Below, in pieces: positions 1 to 9,054 of a DNA stretch of 46,590 nt (positions within the stretch are counted from its first letter, which is position 1; each line of letters begins with the position of its first letter). The stretch comes from Polaromonas sp. Lineage in GTDB: Bacteria > Pseudomonadota > Gammaproteobacteria > Burkholderiales > Burkholderiaceae_C. The notes under the pieces were generated by a model that saw only the letters and a list, made by a program, of their open reading frames with translations, made no database searches and was not told the origin of the DNA. The DNA is taken from the NCBI RefSeq assembly GCF_012927415.1, contig NZ_JABBPF010000036.1, positions 1 to 46,590 of the forward strand, read 5' to 3'. Made by a program: the position numbers and the translations under genes.

Positions 1-47
1 CGCCTAAAATTAACCGAAAATTACGACGAGATTACGAAGGAAAACTG

Positions 48-1493
48 ATGGCAAGCATGAATCAAGAAGCGCCCGGCCGCACGCTGTATGACAAGATCTG
101 GGACGAACACGTCATTCACACCGAGGAAGACGGCACCTCGATCCTTTACATCGACCGCCATCTGGTCCATGAAGTGACCAGTCCGCAAGCCTTTGAAGGC
201 CTGCGCGAAGCCGGCCGCAAGGTCTGGCGCATCAGCTCCATCGTCGCCACCGCCGACCACAACACGCCCACCACCGGCTGGGAACTGGGCTACGACGGCA
301 TCACCGACCTGGTCAGCAAGGAGCAGATCACCACGCTGGACGCCAATATCAAGGAATTCGGCGCGGCGGCGTTCTTCCCCTTCATGTCAAAACGGCAGGG
401 CATCGTGCACGTCATCGGCCCTGAAAACGGCGCTACCCTGCCCGGCATGACGGTGGTTTGTGGCGACTCGCACACCTCTACCCACGGCGCGTTTGGCGCG
501 CTGGCGCACGGCATAGGCACCAGCGAGGTCGAGCATGTCATGGCGACGCAAACCCTGCTTGCCAAAAAAGCCAAAAACATGCTCGTCAGGGTGGAAGGCC
601 AGCTGCCCAGGGGTTGCACTGCCAAAGACCTCGTGCTCGCCGTCATCGGCAAGATCGGCACGGCTGGCGGAACCGGCTACACCATTGAATTTGCCGGTTC
701 TGCCATCCGAGAGCTCAGCATGGAAGGCCGGATGACGGTCTGCAACATGGCGATTGAAGGCGGCGCACGCGCCGGCCTGGTGGCGGTTGACCAGAAAACC
801 ATCGACTATGTGAAAGGCCGCTTGCTGTCACCCACGGGCGTCGAGTGGGACATGGCCGTGCCGTACTGGAACACGCTTCATTCAGACCCCAGCGCCAAAT
901 TCGACGCCGTCGTTGAACTCGACGCCAGCCAGATCCTGCCGCAGGTTACCTGGGGTACGTCGCCTGAGATGGTGCTGTCGATTGATGGCCGCGTACCCGA
1001 CCCGGACAAGGAAAAAGACGCCAACAAACGTGGCGCCATCGAGCGTGCGCTGATTTACATGGGCCTGGAGCCCGGCAAGGCGCTGAACGACCTGTACATC
1101 GACAAGGTGTTCATCGGTTCGTGCACCAACAGCCGGATTGAGGACATGCGCGAAGCTGCGGCTGTTGTCAAGCGGCTGGGCCAGAAAGTCGCCAAAAACG
1201 TCAAGCTGGCCCTGGTGGTGCCGGGCTCTGGCCTGGTCAAGGAGCAAGCCGAGCGCGAGGGCCTTGACAAGATATTCGTCGCCGCAGGTTTTGAGTGGCG
1301 CGAGCCGGGGTGCTCAATGTGCCTGGCGATGAACGCCGACCGACTGGAGCCGGGCGAGCGCTGCGCCTCGACCAGCAACCGCAACTTTGAAGGCCGGCAG
1401 GGCGCGGGCGGCCGCACCCATCTGGTCAGCCCGGCCATGGCCGCCGCCGCCGCCGTGCACGGCCATTTTGTCGACATCCGTAAATTTGTTTGA
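48..1493 (+). CDS. leuC: 3-isopropylmalate dehydratase large subunit
   Basis: LeuC carries the iron-sulfur cluster of isopropylmalate isomerase, which converts 2-isopropylmalate to 3-isopropylmalate in cytosolic leucine synthesis. It works as a heterodimer with LeuD, encoded just downstream. The 481-residue product has the aconitase-family layout: a [20 protein letters not shown] segment near residues 140-160 and the three cluster-binding cysteines at about C359 (GSCTNSR), C422 and C425 (CSMC). Length fits the family (about 470). The ATG follows a purine-rich AAGGAAAA ribosome site. Only 47 bases lie upstream, so promoter and any leader are outside the window. Identification is secure. Confidence 0.98.
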   Translation: MASMNQEAPGRTLYDKIWDEHVIHTEEDGTSILYIDRHLVHEVTSPQAFEGLREAGRKVWRISSIVATADHNTPTTGWELGYDGITDLVSKEQITTLDANIKEFGAAAFFPFMSKRQGIVHVIGPENGATLPGMTVVCGDSHTSTHGAFGALAHGIGTSEVEHVMATQTLLAKKAKNMLVRVEGQLPRGCTAKDLVLAVIGKIGTAGGTGYTIEFAGSAIRELSMEGRMTVCNMAIEGGARAGLVAVDQKTIDYVKGRLLSPTGVEWDMAVPYWNTLHSDPSAKFDAVVELDASQILPQVTWGTSPEMVLSIDGRVPDPDKEKDANKRGAIERALIYMGLEPGKALNDLYIDKVFIGSCTNSRIEDMREAAAVVKRLGQKVAKNVKLALVVPGSGLVKEQAEREGLDKIFVAAGFEWREPGCSMCLAMNADRLEPGERCASTSNRNFEGRQGAGGRTHLVSPAMAAAAAVHGHFVDIRKFV

Positions 1494-1501
1494 GGTGCAT
1501 G

Positions 1502-1642
1502 ATGAAAAAATCAACTACCGTGCTGCTGGCGATCGCCGTCCTGTTTATTTCCACCTTCGCGCTGTCTGGCTGCAACACCATCCGGGGCATTGGCCAGGAC
1601 GTGCAGCGGGCCGGCTCCGCTGTTTCTAATGCGGCCCAATAA
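1502..1642 (+). CDS. Entericidin-like small lipoprotein
   Basis: A 46-residue lipoprotein precursor. It has a charged start (MKK), a hydrophobic stretch to about residue 20 and a lipobox (ALSGC) placing the lipidated cysteine at C24. The mature peptide is only about 23 residues and ends GSAVSNAAQ. This matches the entericidin A/B family, small cell-envelope lipoproteins of poorly known role in non-enteric bacteria. The start at 1502 is chosen over the ATG directly before it because GAGG at 1492-1495 is then 6 bases away. It overlaps no neighbour and sits 8 bases after the leuC stop and 15 before leuD, so it is almost certainly co-transcribed with them. The family call comes from pattern only. 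Confidence 0.8.
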   Translation: MKKSTTVLLAIAVLFISTFALSGCNTIRGIGQDVQRAGSAVSNAAQ

Positions 1643-1657
1643 CAGGCCGGGATTCGC

Positions 1658-2308
1658 ATGCAAAAATTTACCGTACACCAAGGCCTTGTGGCCCCGATGG
1701 ACCGCGAGAACGTCGACACTGACGCCATCATTCCGAAGCAGTTCCTCAAGTCGATCAAAAAGACCGGTTTTGGGGTAAATCTGTTTGACGATTGGCGCTA
1801 CCTCGATGCCGGCTTTCCCGGACAGGACCCGACCAGCCGCAAGCCCAATCCCGACTTCGTGCTGAACCAACCGCGCTACGCCGGTGCTTCCATCCTGCTG
1901 GCGCGCAAGAACTTCGGCTGTGGCTCCTCGCGCGAACATGCCCCGTGGGCACTAGACCAGTTCGGTTTTCGCGCCATCATCGCACCCAGCTACGCCGACA
2001 TCTTTTTCAACAACAGCTTCAAAAACGGCCTGCTGCCCATCGTGCTTCCCGAGGCGCAGGTGGCCCGGCTGTTTGATGAAGTAGCTGCCTTTCCCGGCTA
2101 TACGCTGACCATTGACCTGGAGCGCCAGGTCATCGTCAAGGCGCAAGGCGAAGAACTGCCCTTTGAGGTGCAGGCTTTCCGCAAATACTGCTTGCTGAAC
2201 GGTTTTGACGACATTGGTTTGACCCTGCAGCAGAGCGACAAGATCAAGGCTTTTGAAGCCAAACGGCTGGCGACCAAACCCTGGCTGAACCACACAGTGG
2301 CGGGCTGA
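1658..2308 (+). CDS. leuD: 3-isopropylmalate dehydratase small subunit
   Basis: LeuD is the small subunit of isopropylmalate isomerase and supplies the swivel domain that closes over the LeuC active site. The 216-residue product shows family hallmarks: an early [17 protein letters not shown] segment (about residues 11-27), and [15 protein letters not shown] (about residues 86-100), the typical substrate-recognition loop. Length matches the usual 200-220. The ATG follows a modest GGG-containing ribosome site. The gene is 15 bases behind the small lipoprotein gene, in one operon with leuC. Confidence 0.98.
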   Translation: MQKFTVHQGLVAPMDRENVDTDAIIPKQFLKSIKKTGFGVNLFDDWRYLDAGFPGQDPTSRKPNPDFVLNQPRYAGASILLARKNFGCGSSREHAPWALDQFGFRAIIAPSYADIFFNNSFKNGLLPIVLPEAQVARLFDEVAAFPGYTLTIDLERQVIVKAQGEELPFEVQAFRKYCLLNGFDDIGLTLQQSDKIKAFEAKRLATKPWLNHTVAG

Positions 2309-2331
2309 TTGCCGGTGCCACAGGCTTTAAA

Positions 2332-2343
2332 CCCGGTACCGGG
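2332..2343. repeat. 12-bp perfect palindrome after leuD
   Basis: CCCGGTACCGGG is a perfect self-complementary 12-mer, 24 bases after the leuD stop. It has no loop and no following T-run, so it is not an obvious intrinsic terminator. It could contribute to a GC-rich 3' structure or be chance in GC-rich DNA. Confidence 0.4.
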
Positions 2344-2390
2344 CGGGCTTGGCCCTCGCCGCTTGTCCCGCCCCCGAATTAATCGTGTTT

Positions 2391-2452
2391 ATGAGTCAAA
2401 TCGTGCTCTAGTCCAATGAGTACGGTTATAAGCAGCTATAAAAAAGAGAGCA
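2391..2452 (-). repeat. Comamonadaceae-type dispersed intergenic repeat (candidate)
   Basis: Read on the minus strand, this stretch begins GCTCTCTTTTTTATAGCTGC, then TTATAACC, a variable part, and CTAGAGC followed by ATTTGACTCAT. The order 'ATAGCTGCTT ... CTAGAGC ... ATTTG' resembles a short repeat I know to be common between genes in Comamonadaceae. It lies between leuD and leuB, ending a few bases before the leuB start, so it may separate leuB from leuCD or be part of the leuB leader. Only one full copy is seen in this window; the assignment rests on recalled similarity. Confidence 0.45.
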
Positions 2453-2455
2453 TTC

Positions 2456-3541
2456 ATGAAAATTGCAATTCTTCCCGGTGATGGCATCGGAACCGAAATC
2501 GTCGCCGAAGCCGTCAAAGTACTGAAGGTGCTGGACTTGAAGTTTGAAACCGAGACCGCGCTGGTCGGCGGCGCTGCTTACGAGGCACATGGCCACCCGC
2601 TGCCAGAAGCCACACTGAAGCTTGCCAAAGACGCCGACGCCGTGCTGTTTGGCGCGGTCGGCGACTGGAAGTACGACAAGCTCGACCGGCCATTGCGTCC
2701 GGAGCAGGCGATTCTGGGCCTGCGCAAAAACCTCGGACTGTTTGCCAATTTCCGCCCGGCCATCTGCTACGCGCAACTGGTAGACGCCTCCAGCCTGAAG
2801 CGCGAACTGGTCTCCGGCCTGGACATCCTGATCATCCGCGAACTGACCGGCGACATTTATTTTGGCCAGCCGCGCGGCCGCCGCATCGCCACTGACGGTC
2901 ATTTTCCCGGCGCAGAAGAAGCTTTTGACACCATGCGTTACTCGCGTCCCGAGATCGAGCGAATTGCCCATGTCGCTTTCCAGGCGGCACGCAAGCGCAA
3001 AGCTTCAGGGGGTGAAGGACGCGTCACCAGCGTTGACAAGGCCAACGTGCTGGAAACCTTCCAGCTTTGGAAAGACGTAGTGACTGAAATCGGTCTTCTG
3101 TATCCCGACGTGGCGCTGGACCACATGTATGTGGACAACGCCGCCATGCAACTGGTCCAGGCGCCGAAGAAATTTGACGTGGTTGTCACTGGCAACATGT
3201 TCGGCGACATCCTGTCGGACGCCGCCGCCATGCTGACCGGCAGCATCGGCATGCTGCCTTCTGCCAGCCTGAACGACAAGAACCAGGGCCTGTATGAGCC
3301 CAGCCATGGCAGCGCACCCGACATCGCCGGCAAGGGTGTGGCCAATCCGCTGGCCACAATTTTGAGCGCCGCCATGATGCTGCGCTTCAGCCTGAACCAG
3401 CCCGAGGCCGCCGTACGCATCGAAAAAGCCGTCGACCAGGTGTTAAGCCAGGGCCTGCGCACTCCCGACATCTACAGCGAAGGCACAACCCGCGTCGGCA
3501 CGGTTGAAATGGGCGATGCGGTGGTCAAAGCCCTGACATGA
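2456..3541 (+). CDS. leuB: 3-isopropylmalate dehydrogenase
   Basis: LeuB oxidises and decarboxylates 3-isopropylmalate to 2-oxoisocaproate with NAD+, the third dedicated step of leucine synthesis. The 361-residue product starts [15 protein letters not shown] and carries GGAAYEAHG, the substrate-arginine region ([15 protein letters not shown]), VDNAAMQLV, and the conserved [27 protein letters not shown] segment near residues 240-270, followed by [14 protein letters not shown]. Length is standard. A gap of 147 bases with a dispersed repeat separates it from leuD, so it may have its own promoter. It ends 88 bases from the convergent LemA gene. Confidence 0.98.
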   Translation: MKIAILPGDGIGTEIVAEAVKVLKVLDLKFETETALVGGAAYEAHGHPLPEATLKLAKDADAVLFGAVGDWKYDKLDRPLRPEQAILGLRKNLGLFANFRPAICYAQLVDASSLKRELVSGLDILIIRELTGDIYFGQPRGRRIATDGHFPGAEEAFDTMRYSRPEIERIAHVAFQAARKRKASGGEGRVTSVDKANVLETFQLWKDVVTEIGLLYPDVALDHMYVDNAAMQLVQAPKKFDVVVTGNMFGDILSDAAAMLTGSIGMLPSASLNDKNQGLYEPSHGSAPDIAGKGVANPLATILSAAMMLRFSLNQPEAAVRIEKAVDQVLSQGLRTPDIYSEGTTRVGTVEMGDAVVKALT

Positions 3542-3576
3542 GACCTTGAAGTTGCCTGCGGCTAACCTGCAGGACA

Positions 3577-3608
3577 CACCGCCGGCAGATCGTCAAGGGC
3601 TGGCGGTG
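3577..3608. terminator. Hairpin between convergent leuB and lemA-like genes
   Basis: CACCGCCGGC (3577-3586) and GCTGGCGGTG (3599-3608) can form a 10-bp stem with one G-T pair and a 12-base loop. It sits in the 88-base gap between two convergent genes, where a bidirectional transcription end is expected. There is no T-run on either side, so intrinsic termination is doubtful. Confidence 0.35.
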
Positions 3609-3629
3609 AGAGAAGCGCCGAACCGCTGG

Positions 3630-4436
3630 CTATTTAACAATCGGTTCTGTACCGGATCGAGCGTGCGGCTCAATATCGGTTGATCCCCGGGTTAAATCCT
3701 CGGGGTTGTCCCGGCTTTTTGCGTTATGCGCTTCAATTGCCAGTTTGGCGCGCTCCTGCGCTGCGTCAGCAAGCACCTTGCCGCCGCTCAATGCCCGGTT
3801 TCCAAGACGGACTGCGGAGGCCCCGGCAGCACCAAACAAAGCGCTCAGGCGTTCACCGTCGACATCGGCAGCAAAGCTCTTGAGTTCCCCCATTTCGGCC
3901 ATGACGCCCTCTCCGCTGAATTCCAGATAGGGCGCTGCCTTGAAGCCAAGCGTGGAAGCGTAAAGCACATGGGGAATGGAACTTCGCTTGATGTTGTACT
4001 GTTTGACGGACGCGTTGTAGGTCTGCCGAACGCGTTCAAGATGGGCTTCACAAGACTGAATGCTTTCTATCAATTGCTGATACTGCTGATTCGCCTTGAG
4101 CTCGGGAAATTTCTGCGCCATACCCGAGATGGCTGACACGACCATGCCCGCTTGCTGGTGCATCTGCGCAATACCGCCCGCCGTGGACGCATCCTCCGAC
4201 ACTTTCAACATCACGAGCTTTTCCGATTCCTGGTATCCACGAACTATTTCAATCAGCTGGTTGGTCAGAGATACCTGTTTACGCGCAGTCACTCCGATGT
4301 TCGACCAAGCCTCACGAATGCCTTCCGACAGGCTCCGCAGCTTGTTGTAGCCCCACAGCGCGATACCGCCCAGCACCACAAATCCAAAAAACAACAGCTG
4401 GAAAATCGTACCTAAAAAACCCATGAATCCACTCAT
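3630..4436 (-). CDS. LemA family protein
   Basis: A 268-residue membrane-anchored protein. A single N-terminal hydrophobic helix (about residues 5-28) is followed by WGYNKLRSLSEGIREAWSNIGV and then a long helical region with ESEKLV. This pattern (YNxL...xxAWSNIxV) is the LemA family signature, here with a lysine- and serine-rich tail ending in a predicted flexible stretch after residue 235. LemA proteins have a short outside N-terminus and a helical-bundle cytoplasmic domain; their molecular role is not settled. The gene is on the opposite strand to leuB and asd, interrupting what is otherwise a plus-strand run, and has no partner such as a TPM-domain gene beside it. Confidence 0.85.
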   Translation of the reverse strand: MSGFMGFLGTIFQLLFFGFVVLGGIALWGYNKLRSLSEGIREAWSNIGVTARKQVSLTNQLIEIVRGYQESEKLVMLKVSEDASTAGGIAQMHQQAGMVVSAISGMAQKFPELKANQQYQQLIESIQSCEAHLERVRQTYNASVKQYNIKRSSIPHVLYASTLGFKAAPYLEFSGEGVMAEMGELKSFAADVDGERLSALFGAAGASAVRLGNRALSGGKVLADAAQERAKLAIEAHNAKSRDNPEDLTRGSTDIEPHARSGTEPIVK

Positions 4437-4926
4437 AAAAATCCCTTGAAAATTTGAAATCCTGATTGGCCTCAGGGAACACCGTTAGTCACAGCACACC
4501 GGATTCAAACAATGGCAGTCTTGCTGTTCAGGCAAAACGACAAAAGCCCGACACCTGTTTATCCGTCAGTAACAATTTATAACACTCAACGCTACAGGAT
4601 CAAAAAACGGGCCTAAAGCTTTTTCTCGCCATTCAATGAAAAACCACACCTATGCCGGCTTAAAACCACGCTTTCGAGTTCCCACCCCGGGGGTTCCGTT
4701 GCACTCTGCGCGGGTCTTCGGTCAAGGCTGATTACAATGGCATGCCATGCCTACCAACCGCGAACCGTTCCATTGCTACGCAGCCTTGCGAGTGACCTCT
4801 GCACCGGTTTTTACGCGGATCACCCAAACGACCACCATTAAAGGCTGACAAGCCCGGTTCGTCGTGCCTTCCGGCTCGATGAGCCGGGCCAAAAAGCCGA
4901 TTTCTCGTACTTTTTAAGGGCAACCC
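4437..4926. other. 490-bp divergent intergenic region, LemA gene / asd
   Basis: This region lies between two divergent genes and should contain both promoters. A TACAAT hexamer at 4733-4738 (plus strand) is the best -10 candidate for asd, but no good -35 stands 16-18 bases before it. That start would give asd a leader of roughly 180 bases, which contains the hairpin at 4871-4887. On the LemA side the sequence is AT-richer and I find no clear promoter. No credible small gene is seen. Confidence 0.5.
4852..4889 (+). promoter_or_regulatory. asd leader hairpin with alternative pairing
   Basis: CCGGCTC (4871-4877) and GAGCCGG (4881-4887) form a perfect 7-bp stem with a 3-base loop. GCCCGG at 4852-4857 can instead pair with CCGGGC at 4884-4889, which overlaps the 3' arm, so the two structures exclude each other. 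The element ends 37 bases before the asd ATG. Mutually exclusive stems suggest, but do not show, attenuation or translational control. There is no T-run after either stem. Confidence 0.4.
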
Positions 4927-6066
4927 ATGAAACTCAAAAGCAATCTCACCGGACTCGTCGGCTGGCGCGGCATGGTGGGCTCGGTACTGATCGACCGCAT
5001 GCAGGTCGAAGGCGACTTCGAGCTGATCGAGCCGGTCTTCTTTTCGACCTCGAACGCGGGCGGCAAGGCCCCGGCGCAGGCGAAGAACGAAACCACCCTG
5101 AAAGACGCTTTCGACATTGACGCCCTCAAGAAGTGCGACATCATCATCACCGCGCAAGGTGGCGACTACACGTCTGCAGTGTTTCCCAAGCTGCGCGCTG
5201 CCGGCTGGAAGGGCCACTGGATTGATGCAGCCTCCACCCTGCGCATGAACGACGACGCGGTCATCGTGCTGGACCCGGTCAACCTGACGGTCATCAAGAA
5301 CGCGCTGGCCAAGGGCGGCAACAACTGGGTGGGCGGCAATTGCACGGTCAGCTGTATGTTGATGGGCGTGGGCGCGTTGTACAAGGCCGGTCTGGTTGAA
5401 TGGATGACGAGCATGACTTATCAGGCGGCATCCGGTGGCGGCGCGCAGCATATGCGCGAACTGTTGACCCAATTCGGCACGCTCAACAGCGAAGTCAAGG
5501 CCTTGCTGGACGACCCGAAATCGGCGATTTTGGAAATCGACCGCCGCATCCTGGCCAAACAGCAGTCCTTGAGCGCTTTCGAAACTGCCAACTTTGGCGT
5601 GCCTCTGGGTGGCAGTCTGATTCCGTGGATCGACAAGGATATGGGCGACGGCATGAGCAAGGAAGAATGGAAAGCTGGCGCTGAAACCAACAAGATTCTG
5701 GGCCAGGGTGAAGCTTTCGGCACCGCTGCCACGCCAGTCGATGGTTTTTGCGTGCGCATTGGCGCCATGCGCTGCCATAGTCAGGCACTCACCTTCAAGC
5801 TAAAAAAAGACGTGCCGCTGGCCGATATTGAAGCGATGATCGCGGCCGATAACGCCTGGGCTCGGGTCGTGCCCAACACGCGCCAAGCGTCCGTCAAGGA
5901 CCTGACGCCGGTGGCCGTCACGGGCACGCTGCAGATTCCGGTCGGACGCCTGCGCAAGCTGGCCATGGGGCCAGACTATCTGGGAGCGTTTACTGTCGGC
6001 GACCAGTTGCTCTGGGGTGCTGCCGAGCCACTGCGCCGCATGTTGCGCATTCTCCTGCAAACCTGA
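4927..6066 (+). CDS. asd: Aspartate-semialdehyde dehydrogenase
   Basis: Asd reduces aspartyl phosphate to aspartate semialdehyde with NADPH, the branch-point step to lysine, diaminopimelate, methionine and threonine. The 379-residue product starts with the NADP-binding [17 protein letters not shown] segment (residues 9-25). Catalytic C139 lies in GGNCTVSCM, and [16 protein letters not shown] follows. Sequence style and length match the Gram-negative (E. coli-like) Asd type. The start follows AAGGGCAACCC. The gene comes directly before fimV, as in many Burkholderiales. Confidence 0.97.
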   Translation: MKLKSNLTGLVGWRGMVGSVLIDRMQVEGDFELIEPVFFSTSNAGGKAPAQAKNETTLKDAFDIDALKKCDIIITAQGGDYTSAVFPKLRAAGWKGHWIDAASTLRMNDDAVIVLDPVNLTVIKNALAKGGNNWVGGNCTVSCMLMGVGALYKAGLVEWMTSMTYQAASGGGAQHMRELLTQFGTLNSEVKALLDDPKSAILEIDRRILAKQQSLSAFETANFGVPLGGSLIPWIDKDMGDGMSKEEWKAGAETNKILGQGEAFGTAATPVDGFCVRIGAMRCHSQALTFKLKKDVPLADIEAMIAADNAWARVVPNTRQASVKDLTPVAVTGTLQIPVGRLRKLAMGPDYLGAFTVGDQLLWGAAEPLRRMLRILLQT

Positions 6067-6134
6067 AATTTGTAACATTTTTCGAAATTGATAATGTCTG
6101 GCTGCAACCGCCCTCCGTACAAAATGTCACGATA

Positions 6135-6178
6135 CGTTGTCTTCAGACAACGACCGGATCTTGTAAGCCTATGCTTAC
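6135..6178. promoter_or_regulatory. Paired perfect palindromes in the asd-fimV gap
   Basis: CGTTGTCT-TC-AGACAACG (6135-6152) has two perfect 8-bp arms. Ten bases later GTAAGC-CTAT-GCTTAC (6163-6178) has two perfect 6-bp arms. Both lie in the 260-bp gap upstream of the FimV-like gene and neither is followed by a T-run. They may be protein-binding operators or leader hairpins. Function is unknown. Confidence 0.45.
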
Positions 6179-6326
6179 CCGATGTGTCAAAACTTAAGCG
6201 ATGTCTTAGCTTGTCAGCCTAATGCCTTGATGTTAAGGTTGTTTTTCGAAAATTCGTATCAAGGTTTTTGTGCGCTTAAGCAGTTTGAAGTTACATGCAG
6301 ACCGAGCACTGGAGGCTCAAAACCCC

Positions 6327-8990
6327 ATGAAAAATAGCGGTCGTTGGCGCATCGGCGCCCTGGCAAGTGCCGTTGCATTGCTGGGTAGCCTGGCAAGTCT
6401 TGAAGCTCACGCGCTGGCGCTGGGCCGGATTACCGTTCAATCCGCATTGGGGGAGCCACTCCGCGCAGAGGTTGACATTGCCGACATCAATGTCGAAGAA
6501 GCCTCCAGCCTCAAAGCTGGTATCGCACCGGCGGAAGCCTTCAAGGCAGCGGGACTCGAATACAACGCCGTGATGGCAGCGGGCCTCGAAGTCAAGCTGC
6601 AGCGCCGCGCCGATGGTCGGGCATACCTCAGACTGACGAGCAGCCGCCCGGTAACCGAACCTTTTGTGGACCTGATTCTTGAGGCCAATTGGTCGTCCGG
6701 CCGTATAAGCCGTGACTACACCATGCTGCTCGACCCGCCCAACCTGCGGTCCAATACAAACCCAGTAGAGCCAAACCCAGCAATACTGTCGCGGCCTGCC
6801 ATGCCAAGCGCCCCGGTAGCGGCCAGGCCCCCTTCGCCTACCCCGTATTCCCCTCCCGTTTCAGCGGCTGCACGGCCCGCACCGGTTGTAAGGACACCTG
6901 TCGTCAAAGCCAGTCCGGCTGAAAAAATACCGGCAAGCGAGAAACAGCTCACGGTCAGGGCCGGGGATACCGCAGGGAAGATCGCCGCCCAAACCAAGCC
7001 GACCAGTGTGTCGCTCGATCAGATGCTGGTGGCCTTGCTGCGCAGCAATCCCGAGGCTTTCATTGGCGGCGACATCAATCGCATCAAGTCTGGCGCGGTG
7101 TTGGATATCCCGAGTGCACAAGCTGCAAGCGCCATCTCGCCCGGCGAGGCCACCCAGATCATCGTTGCGCAAAGCAGGGACTTCAACGCCTTTCGCCGCC
7201 AGCTGGCACGGAGCGTGCCCGCGACGCAGGTCGACAGCGCAAACCGCCAGGCTGGCGGCAAACTGCAGGCAAAAGTTGAAGAACGCGCACCGGCCAACGC
7301 CACCCCCGACAAGCTGACCCTTTCCAAGGGCGCCGTTCAGGGCAAGGCCGGCATTGCCACAGAAGAAAAGATTGCCAGGGCACAGGAGGAAAAAGCTGCC
7401 AGCAGCCGTATTGCCGAGTTGTCAAAAAATATCGCTGACCTGAACAAATTGAATGCCCCGCCTGCCGCAACCCCTGTCGCCAACCCGGCGCCCGCGTCAG
7501 TCGTTGCTGCCTCCACGCCTTCTGTACCGTCGCCGGTGGTAGTGGCAGTGGTCAATTCTGCGCTAACCGCCTCGCCCGCGGTTGTGCCGCCAGCCAGCGC
7601 TGCAGCCCGCAGCGCAGATACGGCGCCAGTTGCTGCGGCATCGGCCGCGGCGCCCCTTGCTGCTCCGGTTGCTCCAGTCGCACCGGCCTCCCAGCCCGGC
7701 TCCACAGCCAGGGCCGCAGTCGTGGCAGCTCCTGTGGCCGTCAAGAAGCCGGCGGTGGCGACTTCTCCAGCGCAGACAGAACCTGGTTTCATGAATCAGT
7801 TGCTTGAAAACCCGTTGCTTTTACCCGGTGCCATTGCTCTGCTGGCGTTGCTGGCCGGTTTGGGCTTTTATCGCTATCGCCAAAACAGCAGAAGAGGCCA
7901 CGTAGACAGCTCTTTCCTCGAGAGCCGTTTGCAACCCGATTCCTTCTTCGGTGCCAGCGGCGGACAGCGCATCGATACGAGCGAAAGCAACGTTTCGGGC
8001 TCGTCCATGGCCTACACCTCCAGCCAGCTTGATGCAGCCGGAGACGTGGACCCGGTGGCCGAGGCGGATGTTTATCTCGCCTACGGACGCGACCTGCAGG
8101 CAGAAGAAATTCTCAAAGAGGCCCTGCGCACCCATCCAGCGCGCGTCGCAATTCATGCCAAACTGCTGGAAATTTATGCCAAGCGCCGAGACAGCAAAGC
8201 GTTTGAGGGCGTGGCCATTGACGCTTTCAAGCTGACACAGGGTTTCGGCCCTGAATGGGCTTACATCGCAGAGGCGGGCCGGGAGCTCGACCCAGCCAAT
8301 CCGATGTATCAAGCCCGTGGAACGCCAGCCGGCAACCTGCGGGCCAACGAAGCAGCGGTCGGCGCTGTTATCGCAGTGCCCACCCCTGTAGCCGTGCACC
8401 CTGTGGACCTTGACCTGGATTTCTCGCTGGACGATCAGCCTGAGCAGTCCACTGCTCCTGCCGCCATCTCGGTTTCTTCACCCTACGAACATCAGCCCGT
8501 CGGCTCTGCCCACGTCAAGGATTCGGCAGCGGCGGTTTCCCCACACGATTTGGATCTGGACCTGGATTTCGGCCGTGCCATAGCGGCTCTGCCGGGTGGT
8601 TTCGATTCTGCGAAGCCCCCAACAGTTGAAAATCCTGCTTCACCCGATATTACTTTTCTCTCTGAAGGCATGGACTTCACGCCTGAGCCTCTTACCGCGC
8701 CGCTGCCACTCCCGACACGCAAAGCGTTCACCGCCCCGCCTGAAGACAAAGGCATGCTCGAATTTGACATGAGTTCGCTGTCGCTCGATCTTGGACCCAC
8801 CACAGAATCGCCAGAGCTGGCCACGGCGGCCAAGCCGCAAGACCCGCTTGAAATCAAATTCCTGCTGGCCGAAGAATTCCGCGCCCTGGGTGACGCCGAC
8901 GGCGCCAGATCGCTGGCTGACGAAGTGCTTTCCAAAGCCAGCGGCCCCTTGAAAGTCAAGGCCCAGGCGTTTCTCAACGCCCTTTCGTGA
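6327..8990 (+). CDS. fimV: FimV/HubP-like polar peptidoglycan-binding protein
   Basis: A large inner-membrane protein of the FimV/HubP family, which in other bacteria organises the cell pole for type IV pili and chemotaxis. With the ATG at 6327 (GGAGG 11 bases upstream) the product is 887 residues. It has a signal peptide to about A29 (EAHA), the N-terminal FimV domain (LALGRITVQSALGEPLRAEV), a LysM-like domain at about 210-270, and a long Ala/Pro/Val-rich linker. A membrane helix follows near 495-515. The acidic cytoplasmic part has DLDLDF repeats and ends in the C-terminal FimV motif (DPLEIKFLLAEEF...). A GTG at 6270 in frame would add 19 residues; I prefer the later start because of the signal peptide. 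Pilus genes are not nearby. Confidence 0.88.
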   Translation: MKNSGRWRIGALASAVALLGSLASLEAHALALGRITVQSALGEPLRAEVDIADINVEEASSLKAGIAPAEAFKAAGLEYNAVMAAGLEVKLQRRADGRAYLRLTSSRPVTEPFVDLILEANWSSGRISRDYTMLLDPPNLRSNTNPVEPNPAILSRPAMPSAPVAARPPSPTPYSPPVSAAARPAPVVRTPVVKASPAEKIPASEKQLTVRAGDTAGKIAAQTKPTSVSLDQMLVALLRSNPEAFIGGDINRIKSGAVLDIPSAQAASAISPGEATQIIVAQSRDFNAFRRQLARSVPATQVDSANRQAGGKLQAKVEERAPANATPDKLTLSKGAVQGKAGIATEEKIARAQEEKAASSRIAELSKNIADLNKLNAPPAATPVANPAPASVVAASTPSVPSPVVVAVVNSALTASPAVVPPASAAARSADTAPVAAASAAAPLAAPVAPVAPASQPGSTARAAVVAAPVAVKKPAVATSPAQTEPGFMNQLLENPLLLPGAIALLALLAGLGFYRYRQNSRRGHVDSSFLESRLQPDSFFGASGGQRIDTSESNVSGSSMAYTSSQLDAAGDVDPVAEADVYLAYGRDLQAEEILKEALRTHPARVAIHAKLLEIYAKRRDSKAFEGVAIDAFKLTQGFGPEWAYIAEAGRELDPANPMYQARGTPAGNLRANEAAVGAVIAVPTPVAVHPVDLDLDFSLDDQPEQSTAPAAISVSSPYEHQPVGSAHVKDSAAAVSPHDLDLDLDFGRAIAALPGGFDSAKPPTVENPASPDITFLSEGMDFTPEPLTAPLPLPTRKAFTAPPEDKGMLEFDMSSLSLDLGPTTESPELATAAKPQDPLEIKFLLAEEFRALGDADGARSLADEVLSKASGPLKVKAQAFLNALS

Positions 8991-9054
8991 GCCAAGTTTA
9001 GTGTGCTCGCTACCCTGACGTGAAACCCCGACGTTCATCGGCGGAATATTATTC

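Noticed and set aside
4732-5778. 348-residue frame on the minus strand opposite asd
   Set aside because: Lies almost wholly over asd, which has intact motifs; the translation is low-complexity His/Ala/Arg-rich and shows no family features.
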